Part shown: piece by piece, positions 16,055 to 24,339 of the stretch | Layout of the letters: the number at the start of each line of letters is the position of its first letter | How positions within the stretch are numbered: position 1 is the first letter of the stretch | Assembly: GCA_963695805.1 (NCBI GenBank) | Contig: CAVOHV010000005.1 | Coordinates: 1-64,000, forward strand | DNA length: 64,000 nt | From: DASUPK01 sp963695805 | Lineage (GTDB): Bacteria; Actinomycetota; Thermoleophilia; Solirubrobacterales; 70-9 | Direction of reading: 5' to 3' | Translations under genes and position numbers: made by a program | The notes under the pieces: model-generated | Seen by the model: only the letters and a program-made list of their open reading frames with translations | Database searches by the model: none | What the model was told of the DNA's origin: nothing

Positions 16055-17075
16055 GGGCGCGGAGGTCAGCTTCGTCGGCACCCGCGAGCGGGCTGAGGCG
16101 GAACTCGTGCCGGCCGCGGGCTACGAGATCGATTACCTCCGCGTCAGCGGACTCGACCGGCGCAACCCGATCAAGGCCGCAATCGCGGCTGGGCGCGCTG
16201 TCCGCGCCGTGGGTGCGGCGCGGAGGCTGCTGAGCGCGCGGCGGGCCGACGTCGTCCTCGGAGGGGGCGGATACGTCGCCGGTCCCGTGGGCTTCGCGGC
16301 GGTCCGGATTGGGCTGCCGCTGGTGCTGACCGAGGCCGACAGCCACCTCGGGCTCGCCAATCGCCTGCTCGCCCGCCGCGCCAGGCGGGTCTGCCTCGCC
16401 TTCCCGATCTCCGGCCGGGACGGCGGCCCCTACGTGGTCACCGGCCGACCGGTGCCACGCGCGGTGCTCGAGGCGGACCCGACCGTCGCCCGGAGGCGCT
16501 TCGGCATACCGGAGCCCGCGGACTGCGTGACCATCGTCGGCGGCAGCCTCGGGGCGCGCTCGATCAATCTCGCGGCGTTCGATGCCTTCACGCGTCTCTC
16601 CCGAGGCCTGCCCCACGACCACGTCGGCGAGCCCTGGATCCTGCACGTGGCCGGCCGCCGCGACTACGCGGAGCTGCGACGGCGCTGGGACGAGCAGGGG
16701 AGTCCCGAGAGATACGCGCTGATCCAGTACGAGCCGAACCTCGGCGACGTCCTGGCCGCGGCCGACCTCGTCGTCGCCCGCGCGGGCGGCTCGGTGATGG
16801 AGATCGCCGCGGCCGGCCGCCCCGCGATCCTCATTCCGTACCCGCACGCGACCGGAGACCATCAGACCACCAATGCCCGCTGGATGGCCGATGGCGGTGC
16901 GGCGGTGGTGATCCCGGACCGGGAGCTGAGCCCGCAGCGGCTCAGCGCGGCGATCGCCGAGCTGCTCGCCGACGAGGACCGCCTCCGCGCGATGTCGACC
17001 GCGGCGCGCCGTCTGGCAAAGCCCGATGCGGCGGAGCGGATCGCGCGCGAGGTCCTGAGGGCAAGCGATGGATGA
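15972..17075 (+). CDS. murG: Lipid II synthase MurG
   Basis: 367 residues from ATG 15972, where the family N-terminus ARIVIAAGGTAGHVVPA begins; in-frame upstream sequence (from 15888) is only ftsW shadow. GGGGYVAGPVGFAA, GGSLGARSIN, and the donor-binding ARAGGSVMEIAAAGRPAILIP plus DHQTTNARWM are diagnostic. It transfers GlcNAc from UDP-GlcNAc to lipid I on the inner membrane face. Nested within the end of ftsW at its 5' side and overlapping murC by 8 bp at its 3' side. Confidence 0.95.
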   Translation: MARIVIAAGGTAGHVVPAIAVADALRAEGAEVSFVGTRERAEAELVPAAGYEIDYLRVSGLDRRNPIKAAIAAGRAVRAVGAARRLLSARRADVVLGGGGYVAGPVGFAAVRIGLPLVLTEADSHLGLANRLLARRARRVCLAFPISGRDGGPYVVTGRPVPRAVLEADPTVARRRFGIPEPADCVTIVGGSLGARSINLAAFDAFTRLSRGLPHDHVGEPWILHVAGRRDYAELRRRWDEQGSPERYALIQYEPNLGDVLAAADLVVARAGGSVMEIAAAGRPAILIPYPHATGDHQTTNARWMADGGAAVVIPDRELSPQRLSAAIAELLADEDRLRAMSTAARRLAKPDAAERIAREVLRASDG

Positions 17076-18474
17076 GCCGATGAAGGGCCGCAGGCTCCAC
17101 TTCATCGCGATCGGGGGTACCGGGATGAGCGGACTCGCGCTGGTCGCGAGCACGCTCGGGGCGGAGGTGACCGGATCCGACCGGGCCGAGTCCTCCTACC
17201 TGGAGCGCCTTCGTGCCGCCGGGATCGAGCCGCAGCTCGGCCACGACCCCGCACACGTCCCGCCGGACGCCGAGGTGGTCGTCTCCACCGCGGTTCCCGA
17301 GGACAACCCGGAGCTGGTTCGGGCGCGGGAGCGCGGTCAGCGCGTTATCCACCGGGGCGAGCTCCTGGCCGAGCTCTGCGCTCAGCGCCGGCTTCTGGCC
17401 ATCGCCGGGACCCACGGCAAGACCACGACGACCGCGATGTGCGTCTGGGCGCTTCGCGGGATCGGCGCCGACCCGGCCTTCTTCCTGGGTGGAGAGCTGG
17501 CGGGCGCGGGACCCGGCGGCGCGCCCGCGAACGCCGCTTGGGGAGAGGGCGAGTGGGTTGTGGCCGAGGCCGACGAGAGCGATGCCAGCTTCCTCGAGCT
17601 TCGTCCCGAGATCGCGGTGATCACCAACCTGGAGCTCGATCACCACGCCCGCTGGGGCTCGCTTGCGGAGCTTTCGGAGGCCTTCGCCGCCTTCGCGGCG
17701 CCTGCGGCCGCCCTCGTCTATGGCGCCGACGTGCGCTTGCCGGGGCAAGAAGGGCGACGTGTCGTCCGTTTCGCCCTGGATCCCAGCGGCGGCGGGCCAA
17801 CGCCGGACGCCGAGCTGATCGCCACCGACGTCCGGACCGAGCCGGCCGGGGGCATCGGGTTTCGCGCCCACGGCGCCGGAATCGACGCCGAGGTCGTCCT
17901 TCGGGTTCCGGGGCGCCACAACGTGTCCAATGCGCTGGCGGCGCTCGGCGGGCTGTCGCTGGCCGGCTTCGACACTGACGCCTGCGCTGAGGCGCTCGCC
18001 GGGTTCCCGGGGGTCGCCCGCCGCTTCGAGTTCAAGGGCGAGCGCAACGGCGCCCGGATCTACGATGACTACGCCCACCATCCGACGGAGATCTCGGCCA
18101 CGATCGAGGCGGCACGCGAGCTCGGCTCACGCCGGGTGATCGCGGCCTTCCAGCCCCATCTCTACTCGCGCACCAAGGCTCTTGCGCCCGAGCTGGGCGC
18201 AGCCCTGGCCGAAGCCGACGAGGTGGCGGTGCTCGACGTCTACCCGGCGCGCGAGGAGCCGGTCGGCCCGCTCACCGGAGTCAGCGGCCTGATGATCGCC
18301 GAAGAGGCCGCCGACCATGCCCGCGGCGGACGCGTCTGGTGGCTGCCCACCGCCGAGCAGGCGGCACAGGCGCTCGGTACGAGCCTGAACCAGGGCGATC
18401 TCCTGATCACGATCGGCGCCGGGGACATCAACAAGCTGGCCGACGCGCTGGTGGACGAAGGAGGTGAGGGGTGA
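17068..18474 (+). CDS. murC: UDP-MurNAc:L-alanine ligase MurC
   Basis: 468 residues. HFIAIGGTGMSGLALVA opens the Rossmann domain, the ATP loop GTHGKTTTTAM is near residue 114, EADESDASF and TNLELDHHARWG follow, and YDDYAHHPTEI plus AFQPHLYSRTKAL lie in the C-terminal domain. First amino acid ligase of the peptidoglycan precursor pathway. ATG 17068 overlaps murG; the stop overlaps murB by 4 bp, so the murG-murC-murB segment looks translationally coupled. Confidence 0.96.
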   Translation: MDEPMKGRRLHFIAIGGTGMSGLALVASTLGAEVTGSDRAESSYLERLRAAGIEPQLGHDPAHVPPDAEVVVSTAVPEDNPELVRARERGQRVIHRGELLAELCAQRRLLAIAGTHGKTTTTAMCVWALRGIGADPAFFLGGELAGAGPGGAPANAAWGEGEWVVAEADESDASFLELRPEIAVITNLELDHHARWGSLAELSEAFAAFAAPAAALVYGADVRLPGQEGRRVVRFALDPSGGGPTPDAELIATDVRTEPAGGIGFRAHGAGIDAEVVLRVPGRHNVSNALAALGGLSLAGFDTDACAEALAGFPGVARRFEFKGERNGARIYDDYAHHPTEISATIEAARELGSRRVIAAFQPHLYSRTKALAPELGAALAEADEVAVLDVYPAREEPVGPLTGVSGLMIAEEAADHARGGRVWWLPTAEQAAQALGTSLNQGDLLITIGAGDINKLADALVDEGGEG

Positions 18475-19394
18475 GCGCGCCCGCGGGCGTCGAGCGCGGG
18501 TACCCGCTCTCCGGACTGACCACCGTGCGAGCGGGCGGCTCCGCGGACTACTTCGCGCGGCCGTCATCGGATCAGGAGGTGGTGGAGCTGCTCGCCTGGG
18601 CGGAGCGGGAGGGAATCCCTGTCGGCGTCCTCGGATCCGGCTCCAACTTGCTCGTCGCAGACGAGGGATTCCGAGGCCTGGCGATCAAGCTGGCCGGCGA
18701 CCTGACCCGGATCGAACGGGACGGGACGCGGGTTCATGCCGGCGGCGGCGCACGGCTCCCGTCGGCGGCCGCGAAGGCGGCGGGGTGGGGCCTCGCGGAT
18801 CTCGAGTTCGGCGTGAACATCCCGGGGACCGTCGGCGGGGCGGTCCGGATGAATGCCAACGCCTACGGCGGCGAGCTCGGCAAGGTGCTCGACGTGGTCA
18901 CGGTCTCCACCGCCGCCGGCTCCGAGGGCAGGCAGCCCGACCAGCTCGGCCTCCGCTACCGCGGCTCCGACCTCGGCGAGAGGGAGGTGGTCACTGGGGC
19001 AACATTCGCCCTCCGGGAGGCGGATCCGGCCGAGGTCAAGGCCACCATGGGGGAGATGCGGCGGAGGAGAAAGGAGGCCCAGCCATCCGGAATCAAGACC
19101 TTCGGATCGACCTTCGTGAATCCCGCTGATCCCCGGGCTGAGGGCCACTCCGCCGGCCAGCTGCTCGAGGCGGCCGGCTGCGGCGGGCTGGCGATCGGCG
19201 GGGCCCGCCTCTCGCCGAAGCACGCCAACTTCGTGGAGAACACGGGCACCGCGACGACGGCCGACATCCTCGCAGTGATGGCCGCCGCCAGGCGCAGGGT
19301 GTACGAGCGCTTCGGTGTGGTGCTCGAGCCGGAGGTGCAGATCCTCGGCGAGGTGAACTGGCCCGAGGAGTGGGAGCTGGAAGAAGCGAGCTGA
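18471..19394 (+). CDS. murB: UDP-N-acetylenolpyruvoylglucosamine reductase MurB
   Basis: 307 residues, GTG start overlapping the murC stop. FAD-binding motifs GSGSNLLVADEGF and GVNIPGTVGGAVRMNANAYG, substrate-domain KTFGSTFVNP, and C-terminal EPEVQILGE with the catalytic glutamate. It reduces UDP-GlcNAc-enolpyruvate to UDP-MurNAc using NADPH and FAD. Compact length fits the type II MurB common in Gram-positive lineages. ftsQ follows after 39 bp. Confidence 0.95.
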   Translation: MSAPAGVERGYPLSGLTTVRAGGSADYFARPSSDQEVVELLAWAEREGIPVGVLGSGSNLLVADEGFRGLAIKLAGDLTRIERDGTRVHAGGGARLPSAAAKAAGWGLADLEFGVNIPGTVGGAVRMNANAYGGELGKVLDVVTVSTAAGSEGRQPDQLGLRYRGSDLGEREVVTGATFALREADPAEVKATMGEMRRRRKEAQPSGIKTFGSTFVNPADPRAEGHSAGQLLEAAGCGGLAIGGARLSPKHANFVENTGTATTADILAVMAAARRRVYERFGVVLEPEVQILGEVNWPEEWELEEAS

Positions 19395-19433
19395 GCGCGC
19401 AGGAATGGCGGCGCGGGCGGTGAATCGGCAGGC

Positions 19434-20225
19434 ATGGCAACCAGAGCGCTGAACCCCAGACGACCGGGCGCCCGTGCCCCGGCGCGGCCCTCTCGTCGTG
19501 CCGCCCCTCGTCCGCGGCCGGCGTCCACGGGGCGGGTGGTCCGCCGCCGGGTGATCGCCGCCGCCATAGTCCTGGTGGCGCTCTATGCGGGCTACATGCT
19601 CTGGTTCCGGAACCTTTCCCTCTTCGCGGTCGACGAGGTCACCATCGCCGGCGCCACGACGAATGAGAGTGAGATCAGGGCGGCGGTCGAGCAGGCCGCG
19701 CGGGGCATGACGACCCTGCACCTCAAGGATGGCGAGCTCCGCGATGCCGTCGCTCAGTTCCCCACCGTCGCCTCCGTGGGCGCCAGCACAAGCTTTCCGC
19801 ACTCGATGCACGTGACGATCACCGAGCGGCTGCCCGTCGCTTTCATCAAGGTCGGCCCGAGGCGGACCGCGGTCTCCGGGGACGGCTATCTGCTGGTCGG
19901 GGCGAGCTTCGATCCCAAGCACCTGCCTCGGATCGAAGGAGTCACCGGAGGCGCGCCGCGGCTCGACGGCGACTTGGCGGCGGAGGCGGCCATCCTCGGC
20001 GCAATCCCGGCGCCGCTTCGCGATCGTGTCACCGGCTCGAGCTGGGACGACGCCCAGGGCGGGGTGGTGGTGAGCCTTGACGGAGGCCCCGACCTGCGTT
20101 TCGGCGATGGCTCGGGGGCCCGCGACAAGTGGACCGCCGCGGTCGCGGTGCTCTCCAGCTCCGAGCACGGCTCGCCCTCCTATCTCGACATCAGCGTGCC
20201 GGACCGCCCCGTCTCCGGCGGCTGA
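19434..20225 (+). CDS. ftsQ: Cell division protein FtsQ (POTRA domain)
   Basis: 263 residues. Residues 1-35 are a basic cytoplasmic tail, then one membrane helix (VIAAAIVLVALYAGYML). The POTRA segment SLFAVDEVTIAGATTNESEI...FPTVASVGASTSFPHSMHVTITERLPVAFI is the FtsQ/DivIB signature, followed by the beta domain. It bridges FtsL/FtsB and the septal synthase. Last gene before ftsZ, separated from it by a 307-bp structured non-coding region, so ftsZ probably has its own promoter. Confidence 0.92.
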   Translation: MATRALNPRRPGARAPARPSRRAAPRPRPASTGRVVRRRVIAAAIVLVALYAGYMLWFRNLSLFAVDEVTIAGATTNESEIRAAVEQAARGMTTLHLKDGELRDAVAQFPTVASVGASTSFPHSMHVTITERLPVAFIKVGPRRTAVSGDGYLLVGASFDPKHLPRIEGVTGGAPRLDGDLAAEAAILGAIPAPLRDRVTGSSWDDAQGGVVVSLDGGPDLRFGDGSGARDKWTAAVAVLSSSEHGSPSYLDISVPDRPVSGG

Positions 20226-20411
20226 AAACGCCGCCGCCGGATCCCGAGCTCTGCAACGCGACATTCACGCGTATTTCCCCCCACAGGCGATCGCCGACGG
20301 GCACCGAAATGAGACCGCACGATGGCCCCCGGAATACGCTGATTTGCGGGGATTTCTACGACCCTCTACCAACCCTGTCCCTAGATCTGTAGACGAGACT
20401 CACCCTATGGC

Positions 20412-20436
20412 AACTCTCAAGGGGGACTTGAGAGTT
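20412..20436. promoter_or_regulatory. Perfect 10-bp inverted repeat upstream of ftsZ promoter
   Basis: AACTCTCAAG (20412-20421), loop GGGGA, CTTGAGAGTT (20427-20436). It ends 16 nt before the -35 hexamer. No T-run follows, which favours an operator or a transcript-end hairpin for ftsQ over a standard terminator. Confidence 0.6.
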
Positions 20437-20452
20437 CGGGCGTGAACTGCCG

Positions 20453-20481
20453 TTGACAGTGCGTAAGCTTTGCCCTAGTTT
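20453..20481 (+). promoter_or_regulatory. ftsZ promoter
   Basis: Consensus TTGACA (20453-20458), 17-bp spacer, TAGTTT (20476-20481). Transcription would begin near 20488. It is the best housekeeping-type promoter in the window. Confidence 0.75.
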
Positions 20482-20488
20482 CGGAATC

Positions 20489-20514
20489 GCCCAATAGCCG
20501 ATTCGCGGCTGGGC
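20489..20514 (+). promoter_or_regulatory. Hairpin at the predicted 5' end of ftsZ mRNA
   Basis: GCCC (20489) with GGGC (20511), AGCC (20496) with GGCT (20507), a 3-nt bulge and a 7-nt loop. It ends before the AGGA ribosome site at 20522. Could stabilise the message 5' end. Confidence 0.45.
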
Positions 20515-20532
20515 TCGGAGCAGGACCAGCTA

Positions 20533-21612
20533 ATGGAGACTTCATATCTGGCCGTAATCAAGGTCGTCGGCGTCGGTGGCGGTGGCTCGAATGCCGTCAG
20601 CCGGATGATCGATGCTGGCCTGCGGGGCGTCGAGTTCGTCGCCGTCAACACTGACGCGCAGGCGCTGCAGGCAGCTGACGCCGACGTCAAGATCGGCATC
20701 GGTCACAACCTGACCAAGGGCCTGGGCGCCGGCGCCAACCCCGAGGTCGGGGCGGGTGCGGCGGCCGAGTCGCGCGATGAGATCAAGGACGCGCTGAAGG
20801 GCGCCGACATGATCTTCATCACCTGCGGCGAGGGTGGCGGCACTGGTACCGGCGCCGCCCCGGTGATCGCCGAGATCGCCAAGCAGGAGATCGGCGCCCT
20901 CACCGTCGGCGCGGTCACCAAGCCGTTCGAGTTCGAGGGCAAGAAGCGGATGGCCCAGGCCGAGGAGGGCATCGACCGCCTCCGCAAGGAGGTCGACACC
21001 CTGATCACGGTGCCCAACGAGAAGCTGCTTCAGATCGTCGAGCGGCGGACCACGATCCTCGAGGCCTTCCGTGAGGCGGACGACATCCTGCGCCAGGGCG
21101 TCCAGGGGATCACCGACCTGATCACGATCCCCGGGCTGATCAACCTCGACTTCGCGGACGTCCGGCTGGTCATGCACCAGGCCGGCTCCGCACTGATGGG
21201 TGTGGGCACGGGCACCGGTGAGAACCGGGCCGTGGAGGCCGCCAAGGCCGCGATCACCTCGCCGCTGATCGAGGAGCAGATCGACGGGGCGAAGGGCATG
21301 CTGCTCAACGTCACCGGCGGCGAGGACCTCGGCCTCTTCGAGGTGAACGAGGCCGCGCGCCTCGCAATTCAGGCCGCCGACACCAACGCCAACATCGTCT
21401 TCGGAGCTGTGGTCGACTCCTCGATGCACGAGGAGGTTCGCGTCACCGTGATCGCGACGGGCTTCGAGGGCTTCGAGATGATCGCCCGGGCGCCGGAGTT
21501 CACCGCGCGGGCGGCGGAGCGCCGCCCGGCCCCGGTCCGCGGCGGGCGCGAGGGACTGAGCGATCTGCGGATCTCAGAGTCCGAGATCGACGTCCCGGAC
21601 TTCCTGAAGTAG
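20533..21612 (+). CDS. ftsZ: Cell division tubulin homologue FtsZ
   Basis: 359 residues. IKVVGVGGGGSNAV and NTDAQAL begin the GTPase domain; the tubulin signature GGGTGTGAAPV is near residue 102, with NVTGGEDLGLFEVNEAA later. The C-terminal conserved peptide SEIDVPDFLK, used to dock partners, is intact after an unusually short linker of about 35 residues. It assembles the cytokinetic ring. The ATG has AGGA about 7 nt upstream and a dedicated TTGACA/TAGTTT promoter. The usual ftsZ-downstream genes (pgeF, ylmE-like, sepF) are absent. Confidence 0.97.
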   Translation: METSYLAVIKVVGVGGGGSNAVSRMIDAGLRGVEFVAVNTDAQALQAADADVKIGIGHNLTKGLGAGANPEVGAGAAAESRDEIKDALKGADMIFITCGEGGGTGTGAAPVIAEIAKQEIGALTVGAVTKPFEFEGKKRMAQAEEGIDRLRKEVDTLITVPNEKLLQIVERRTTILEAFREADDILRQGVQGITDLITIPGLINLDFADVRLVMHQAGSALMGVGTGTGENRAVEAAKAAITSPLIEEQIDGAKGMLLNVTGGEDLGLFEVNEAARLAIQAADTNANIVFGAVVDSSMHEEVRVTVIATGFEGFEMIARAPEFTARAAERRPAPVRGGREGLSDLRISESEIDVPDFLK

Positions 21613-21618
21613 CCGATC

Positions 21619-22020
21619 TCAGTTCGCTTCGAGCGCATGGCGAGCTTCTTCCTCTTGGTGCTCGAGGAAGTTCTCCATGCGGGTCACCCTGCCGTCGTCG
21701 TCGATGGTCCAGACGGCCCACGCTTCGACCTCCACCTCGATGCCGCTGCCGGCGCCGCGCGCCCTCGTTAGCTGACGGATCAGCGCTCTATTGCCTGTTA
21801 TCTCGATCTCGAGCGGCTCGGTCACCTGCCACTCGAAGGCGTCCGGCTCCATCCATACCCGGAGAGCCTCAGCCCCCCGGTACTCCGTCCGGCCGGGGCT
21901 GAGACTGACGAAGACGACGTCCGGATGGACCCACTCGGTCGCGGCCTCATAGTCACCGCGGTTGAAGGCGTCGTATCCCCGCCGCAGCCGATCGATCAGC
22001 TCGTTTTCTGGGACTGGCAT
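21619..22020 (-). CDS. NTF2-like/SnoaL-like protein downstream of ftsZ
   Basis: 133 residues from the ATG at 22020; a longer in-frame extension would run through gcvT. ELIDRLRRGYDAFNRGDYEAATEWVHPDVVFVS and DGRVTRMENFLEHQEEEARHAL are typical of the NTF2-like (SnoaL) superfamily that includes many uncharacterised actinobacterial proteins. It differs clearly from the NTF2-like protein at 12775. A -10-like GATACT (22033-22028) ends 7 nt before the ATG, implying a leaderless message divergent from gcvT. The stop is six bases from the convergent ftsZ stop. Confidence 0.8.
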   Translation of the reverse strand: MPVPENELIDRLRRGYDAFNRGDYEAATEWVHPDVVFVSLSPGRTEYRGAEALRVWMEPDAFEWQVTEPLEIEITGNRALIRQLTRARGAGSGIEVEVEAWAVWTIDDDGRVTRMENFLEHQEEEARHALEAN

Positions 22021-22027
22021 GTCCGCC

Positions 22028-22035
22028 AGTATCGT
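22028..22035. promoter_or_regulatory. Overlapping divergent -10 elements (NTF2-like/gcvT)
   Basis: Plus strand TATCGT (22030-22035) ends 7 nt before GTG 22043 of gcvT. Minus strand GATACT (22033-22028) ends 7 nt before ATG 22020 of the NTF2-like gene. The hexamers share four base pairs. Confidence 0.5.
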
Positions 22036-22042
22036 GGCCGAC

Positions 22043-23122
22043 GTGGAAGCGGGGACGCTGAAAAGAACCCCCTTGTATGAGGCCCACGTCGCCGCCGGGG
22101 CGAAGCTGGTCGACTTCGCCGGCTGGGAGATGCCGGTGGAGTACGACGGGATTCGCGCGGAGCACCTCCGCGTGCGGAGCTCGTGCGGGGTCTTCGACGT
22201 CTCGCACATGGGCGAGATCGAAACGGAGGGCCCCCAGGCGGCCGAGCTGCTGCAGCGGCTGCTCTCCAACGACGTTTCGAAGATCCAGCTCGGCGGCGCC
22301 CAGTACTCGTGCCTCTGCCGGGAGGACGGCGGGGTGCTCGACGACCTCTTCACCTACCGGCTGAGCGAAGACCGCTACCTGACGGTCACCAACGCCGCCA
22401 ACCACGAGCGGGACCTCGAGTGGTTCGAGGCCCACGCCGTCGAGTTCGAGGCCGAGGTGCGCGACCGCATCGAGGCCTTCGCAATGCTGGCAGTCCAGGG
22501 CCCACAGGCGCGTCCGATCGTGCAGCGCCTCACTGACGGCGAGCTGCCGCCGCGCTTCAAGACGGCCGAGCTGCCCGTCGCGGATTGCCCGACCCTGGTC
22601 TGCGGCACGGGATACACCGGCGAGGACGGCGTGGAGCTGTTGATGCCGCCCGAGGACGCCAGGACCGTCTGGGACGCGCTCATCGGGGGCGGCAGCGGCC
22701 CCGCGGGGCTCGGGGCGCGAGACACGCTGCGGCTGGAGGTCAACTACTGCCTGTACGGCAACGACCTGACGGAGGAGCGCACCCCGATCGAGGCCGGGCT
22801 CGGCTGGTGCGTCAAGGAGGACACGGGCTTCGTCGGCTCCGAGGCCTGCCGGCGGGTCCGGGAGGAGGGCACTGGAGAGCGCCTCGAGCCCTTCGTGATG
22901 ACCGGTCGAGGCATCCCGCGCCAGGGCAACCCGATCCTTGCGAACGGCGAGCGGGCCGGCGAGGTGACCAGCGGGACCATGTCCCCCTCGCTCGAGGTCG
23001 GGATCGGGATGGGCTACGTCCGCGCCGACCTGGCCGAGCCGGGGACCGGAATCGAGATCGACGTGCGGGGGACGCTCCGCCCAGCCGAGATCCGCGAGCG
23101 CCCGCTCTACTCGAAGGACTGA
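22043..23122 (+). CDS. gcvT: Glycine cleavage system T protein (aminomethyltransferase)
   Basis: 359 residues from GTG 22043, chosen because TATCGT ends 7 nt before it and the family start LKRTPLYEAHVAAGAKLVDFAGWEMPVEY follows within a few residues. ATG 22019 is in frame but would overlap the start codon of the divergent gene. FDVSHMGEI, GYTGEDGVEL, GLGARDTLRLE and RGIPRQGNPI are T-protein motifs. It transfers the aminomethyl carbon of glycine from lipoyl-GcvH to tetrahydrofolate. First gene of the gcv group. No glycine riboswitch fits in the short upstream gap. Confidence 0.93.
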   Translation: MEAGTLKRTPLYEAHVAAGAKLVDFAGWEMPVEYDGIRAEHLRVRSSCGVFDVSHMGEIETEGPQAAELLQRLLSNDVSKIQLGGAQYSCLCREDGGVLDDLFTYRLSEDRYLTVTNAANHERDLEWFEAHAVEFEAEVRDRIEAFAMLAVQGPQARPIVQRLTDGELPPRFKTAELPVADCPTLVCGTGYTGEDGVELLMPPEDARTVWDALIGGGSGPAGLGARDTLRLEVNYCLYGNDLTEERTPIEAGLGWCVKEDTGFVGSEACRRVREEGTGERLEPFVMTGRGIPRQGNPILANGERAGEVTSGTMSPSLEVGIGMGYVRADLAEPGTGIEIDVRGTLRPAEIRERPLYSKD

Positions 23123-23131
23123 GCGGCTCGA

Positions 23132-23137
23132 TAGGTT
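23132..23137 (+). promoter_or_regulatory. -10 element TAGGTT for leaderless gcvH
   Basis: Ends 6 nt before the gcvH GTG, within the 21-bp gcvT-gcvH gap. Confidence 0.5.
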
Positions 23138-23143
23138 TCTGGC

Positions 23144-23539
23144 GTGGCGGACGAGAGCTACCCCGAGGATCTTCGCTACCACTCGGAGCACGACTGGGCG
23201 CGCATCGAGGGCGACGTCGCGACCTTCGGGGTCACCTGGTATGCGCAGGACGCGCTCGGGGAGGTGGTCTTCTACGAGCCCCCCGAGGTGGGCAAGCAGG
23301 TGACCAAGGACGAGGCCTACGCCGAGGTCGAGTCGGTGAAGGCCGTCTCCGACGTCTACGCGCCGCTCTCGGGCGAGGTCACCGAGGTGAATCCAGCGCT
23401 CTCGGAGAAGCCCGAGACGATCAACCAGGACCCCTATGGCGAGGGCTGGATGGTCAAGGTGAAGCTCTCGAGCCCCTCCGAGGCCGACGAGCTGATGGAT
23501 GCGGCGGCCTACCGGAAGCTGCTCGAGCAGGAGTCCTGA
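23144..23539 (+). CDS. gcvH: Glycine cleavage system H protein
   Basis: 131 residues. HSEHDWARIEGDVATFGVTWYAQ, then the lipoyl attachment motif AEVESVKAVSDVYAPLSGEV with the modified lysine at about residue 66, and NQDPYGEGWMVKVKL: the complete H-protein fold. It shuttles the aminomethyl group between the P, T and L proteins. GTG start preceded at 6 nt by TAGGTT, so it may have its own leaderless transcript in addition to gcvT read-through. Confidence 0.95.
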   Translation: MADESYPEDLRYHSEHDWARIEGDVATFGVTWYAQDALGEVVFYEPPEVGKQVTKDEAYAEVESVKAVSDVYAPLSGEVTEVNPALSEKPETINQDPYGEGWMVKVKLSSPSEADELMDAAAYRKLLEQES

Positions 23540-23553
23540 GGCGCTACCGTCGG

Positions 23554-23573
23554 CGCGAGCGATGATGCTCGCG
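23554..23573 (+). repeat. Hairpin between gcvH and the membrane protein gene
   Basis: CGCGAGC, loop GATGAT, GCTCGCG, a perfect 7-bp stem. No T-run. It overlaps a seven-codon ORF (ATG 23562) that stops just before the next gene start. Confidence 0.4.
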
Positions 23574-23589
23574 GTCGAGCCATGAGGTC

Positions 23590-24339
23590 ATGACCGGCCA
23601 AGCCGTCGGACTGGCGGTCTCGGTCTTTCTCGCCTGTGCCGTCGAGGCGGTCGAGGCGCTCACCATCGTGCTCGCAGTCGGGACGACGCGCAGCTGGCGC
23701 TCGACCCTGATCGGAGTGGCGGTCGCCCTGGTGGTGCTGGCGGCGATCACCGCCCTCGTCGGGCCCGGTCTCACCTCCCTGCCGATCGACACCCTTCGCC
23801 TGATCGTCGGCGGCCTCCTGCTGGTCTTTGGGCTGCAGTGGCTTCGCAAGGCGATTCTCCGCGGCGCCGGGTTGAAGTCGCTGCACGACGAGGAGGAGAT
23901 CTATCTCGAGGAGAGGGCGGCGGCCGGGGCGGCGGGGATGCCGGACGAGCGCTTCGACGGCTACTCGTTCACGATTGCCTTCAAGGGAGTGCTGCTGGAG
24001 GGGCTCGAGGTCGTCTTCATCGCCCTCACCTTCGGCGCGAACCAGGATCGCCTCGGCCTCGCGGCCGCCGCGGCCGCGGCCGCCGTCGTGCTCGTCGTCG
24101 CGGCGGGGATCCTGATCCGCGCTCCGTTGGCGCGGGTCCCGGAGAACGCGATGAAGTTCGGGGTGGGGGTGATGCTGACTTCGTTCGGGATCTTCTGGGG
24201 CTCCGAGGGAGCCGGGGCGAGCTGGCCCGGCGGGGACCTCGCCCTCCTGGTGCTCGTACCGACGGTGCTGGTGTTCTCACTCGCTCTGGTTCGCATGTTC
24301 CGCTCGAGCCCGTCCGGAACCCAGGCGGCCCAGGCGTGA
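23590..24339 (+). CDS. Polytopic membrane protein, COG4280/GDT1-like
   Basis: 249 residues with about six or seven hydrophobic helices. It looks like two related halves: CAVEAVEALTIVLAVG near residue 18 and VLLEGLEVVFIALTFGA near residue 140, each an ExxE-type motif within a helix, separated by a charged loop (LHDEEEIYLEERAAAG). Paired acidic intramembrane motifs of this sort occur in COG4280 and in UPF0016/GDT1 cation exchangers, so divalent-cation or small-solute transport is plausible but unproven. It sits inside the glycine cleavage group, overlapping the next small gene by 4 bp. Confidence 0.65.
   Translation: MTGQAVGLAVSVFLACAVEAVEALTIVLAVGTTRSWRSTLIGVAVALVVLAAITALVGPGLTSLPIDTLRLIVGGLLLVFGLQWLRKAILRGAGLKSLHDEEEIYLEERAAAGAAGMPDERFDGYSFTIAFKGVLLEGLEVVFIALTFGANQDRLGLAAAAAAAAVVLVVAAGILIRAPLARVPENAMKFGVGVMLTSFGIFWGSEGAGASWPGGDLALLVLVPTVLVFSLALVRMFRSSPSGTQAAQA

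Larger units (their letters stand above)
20226..20532 (+). other. Non-coding ftsQ-ftsZ gap
   Basis: 307 bp, visibly more A+T-rich than its surroundings. It contains the inverted repeat, promoter and 5' hairpin listed separately. The first 185 bp hold no gene or motif I recognise. Confidence 0.6.

Noticed and set aside
21960..22043. Glycine riboswitch before gcvT
   Set aside because: The upstream sequence is the coding start of the divergent NTF2-like gene; no room for an aptamer.
23545..23588. Leaderless seven-codon upstream ORF controlling the COG4280 gene
   Set aside because: The TACCGT hexamer is 11 nt from ATG 23562, outside the 6-9 nt pattern, and the peptide has no informative composition.
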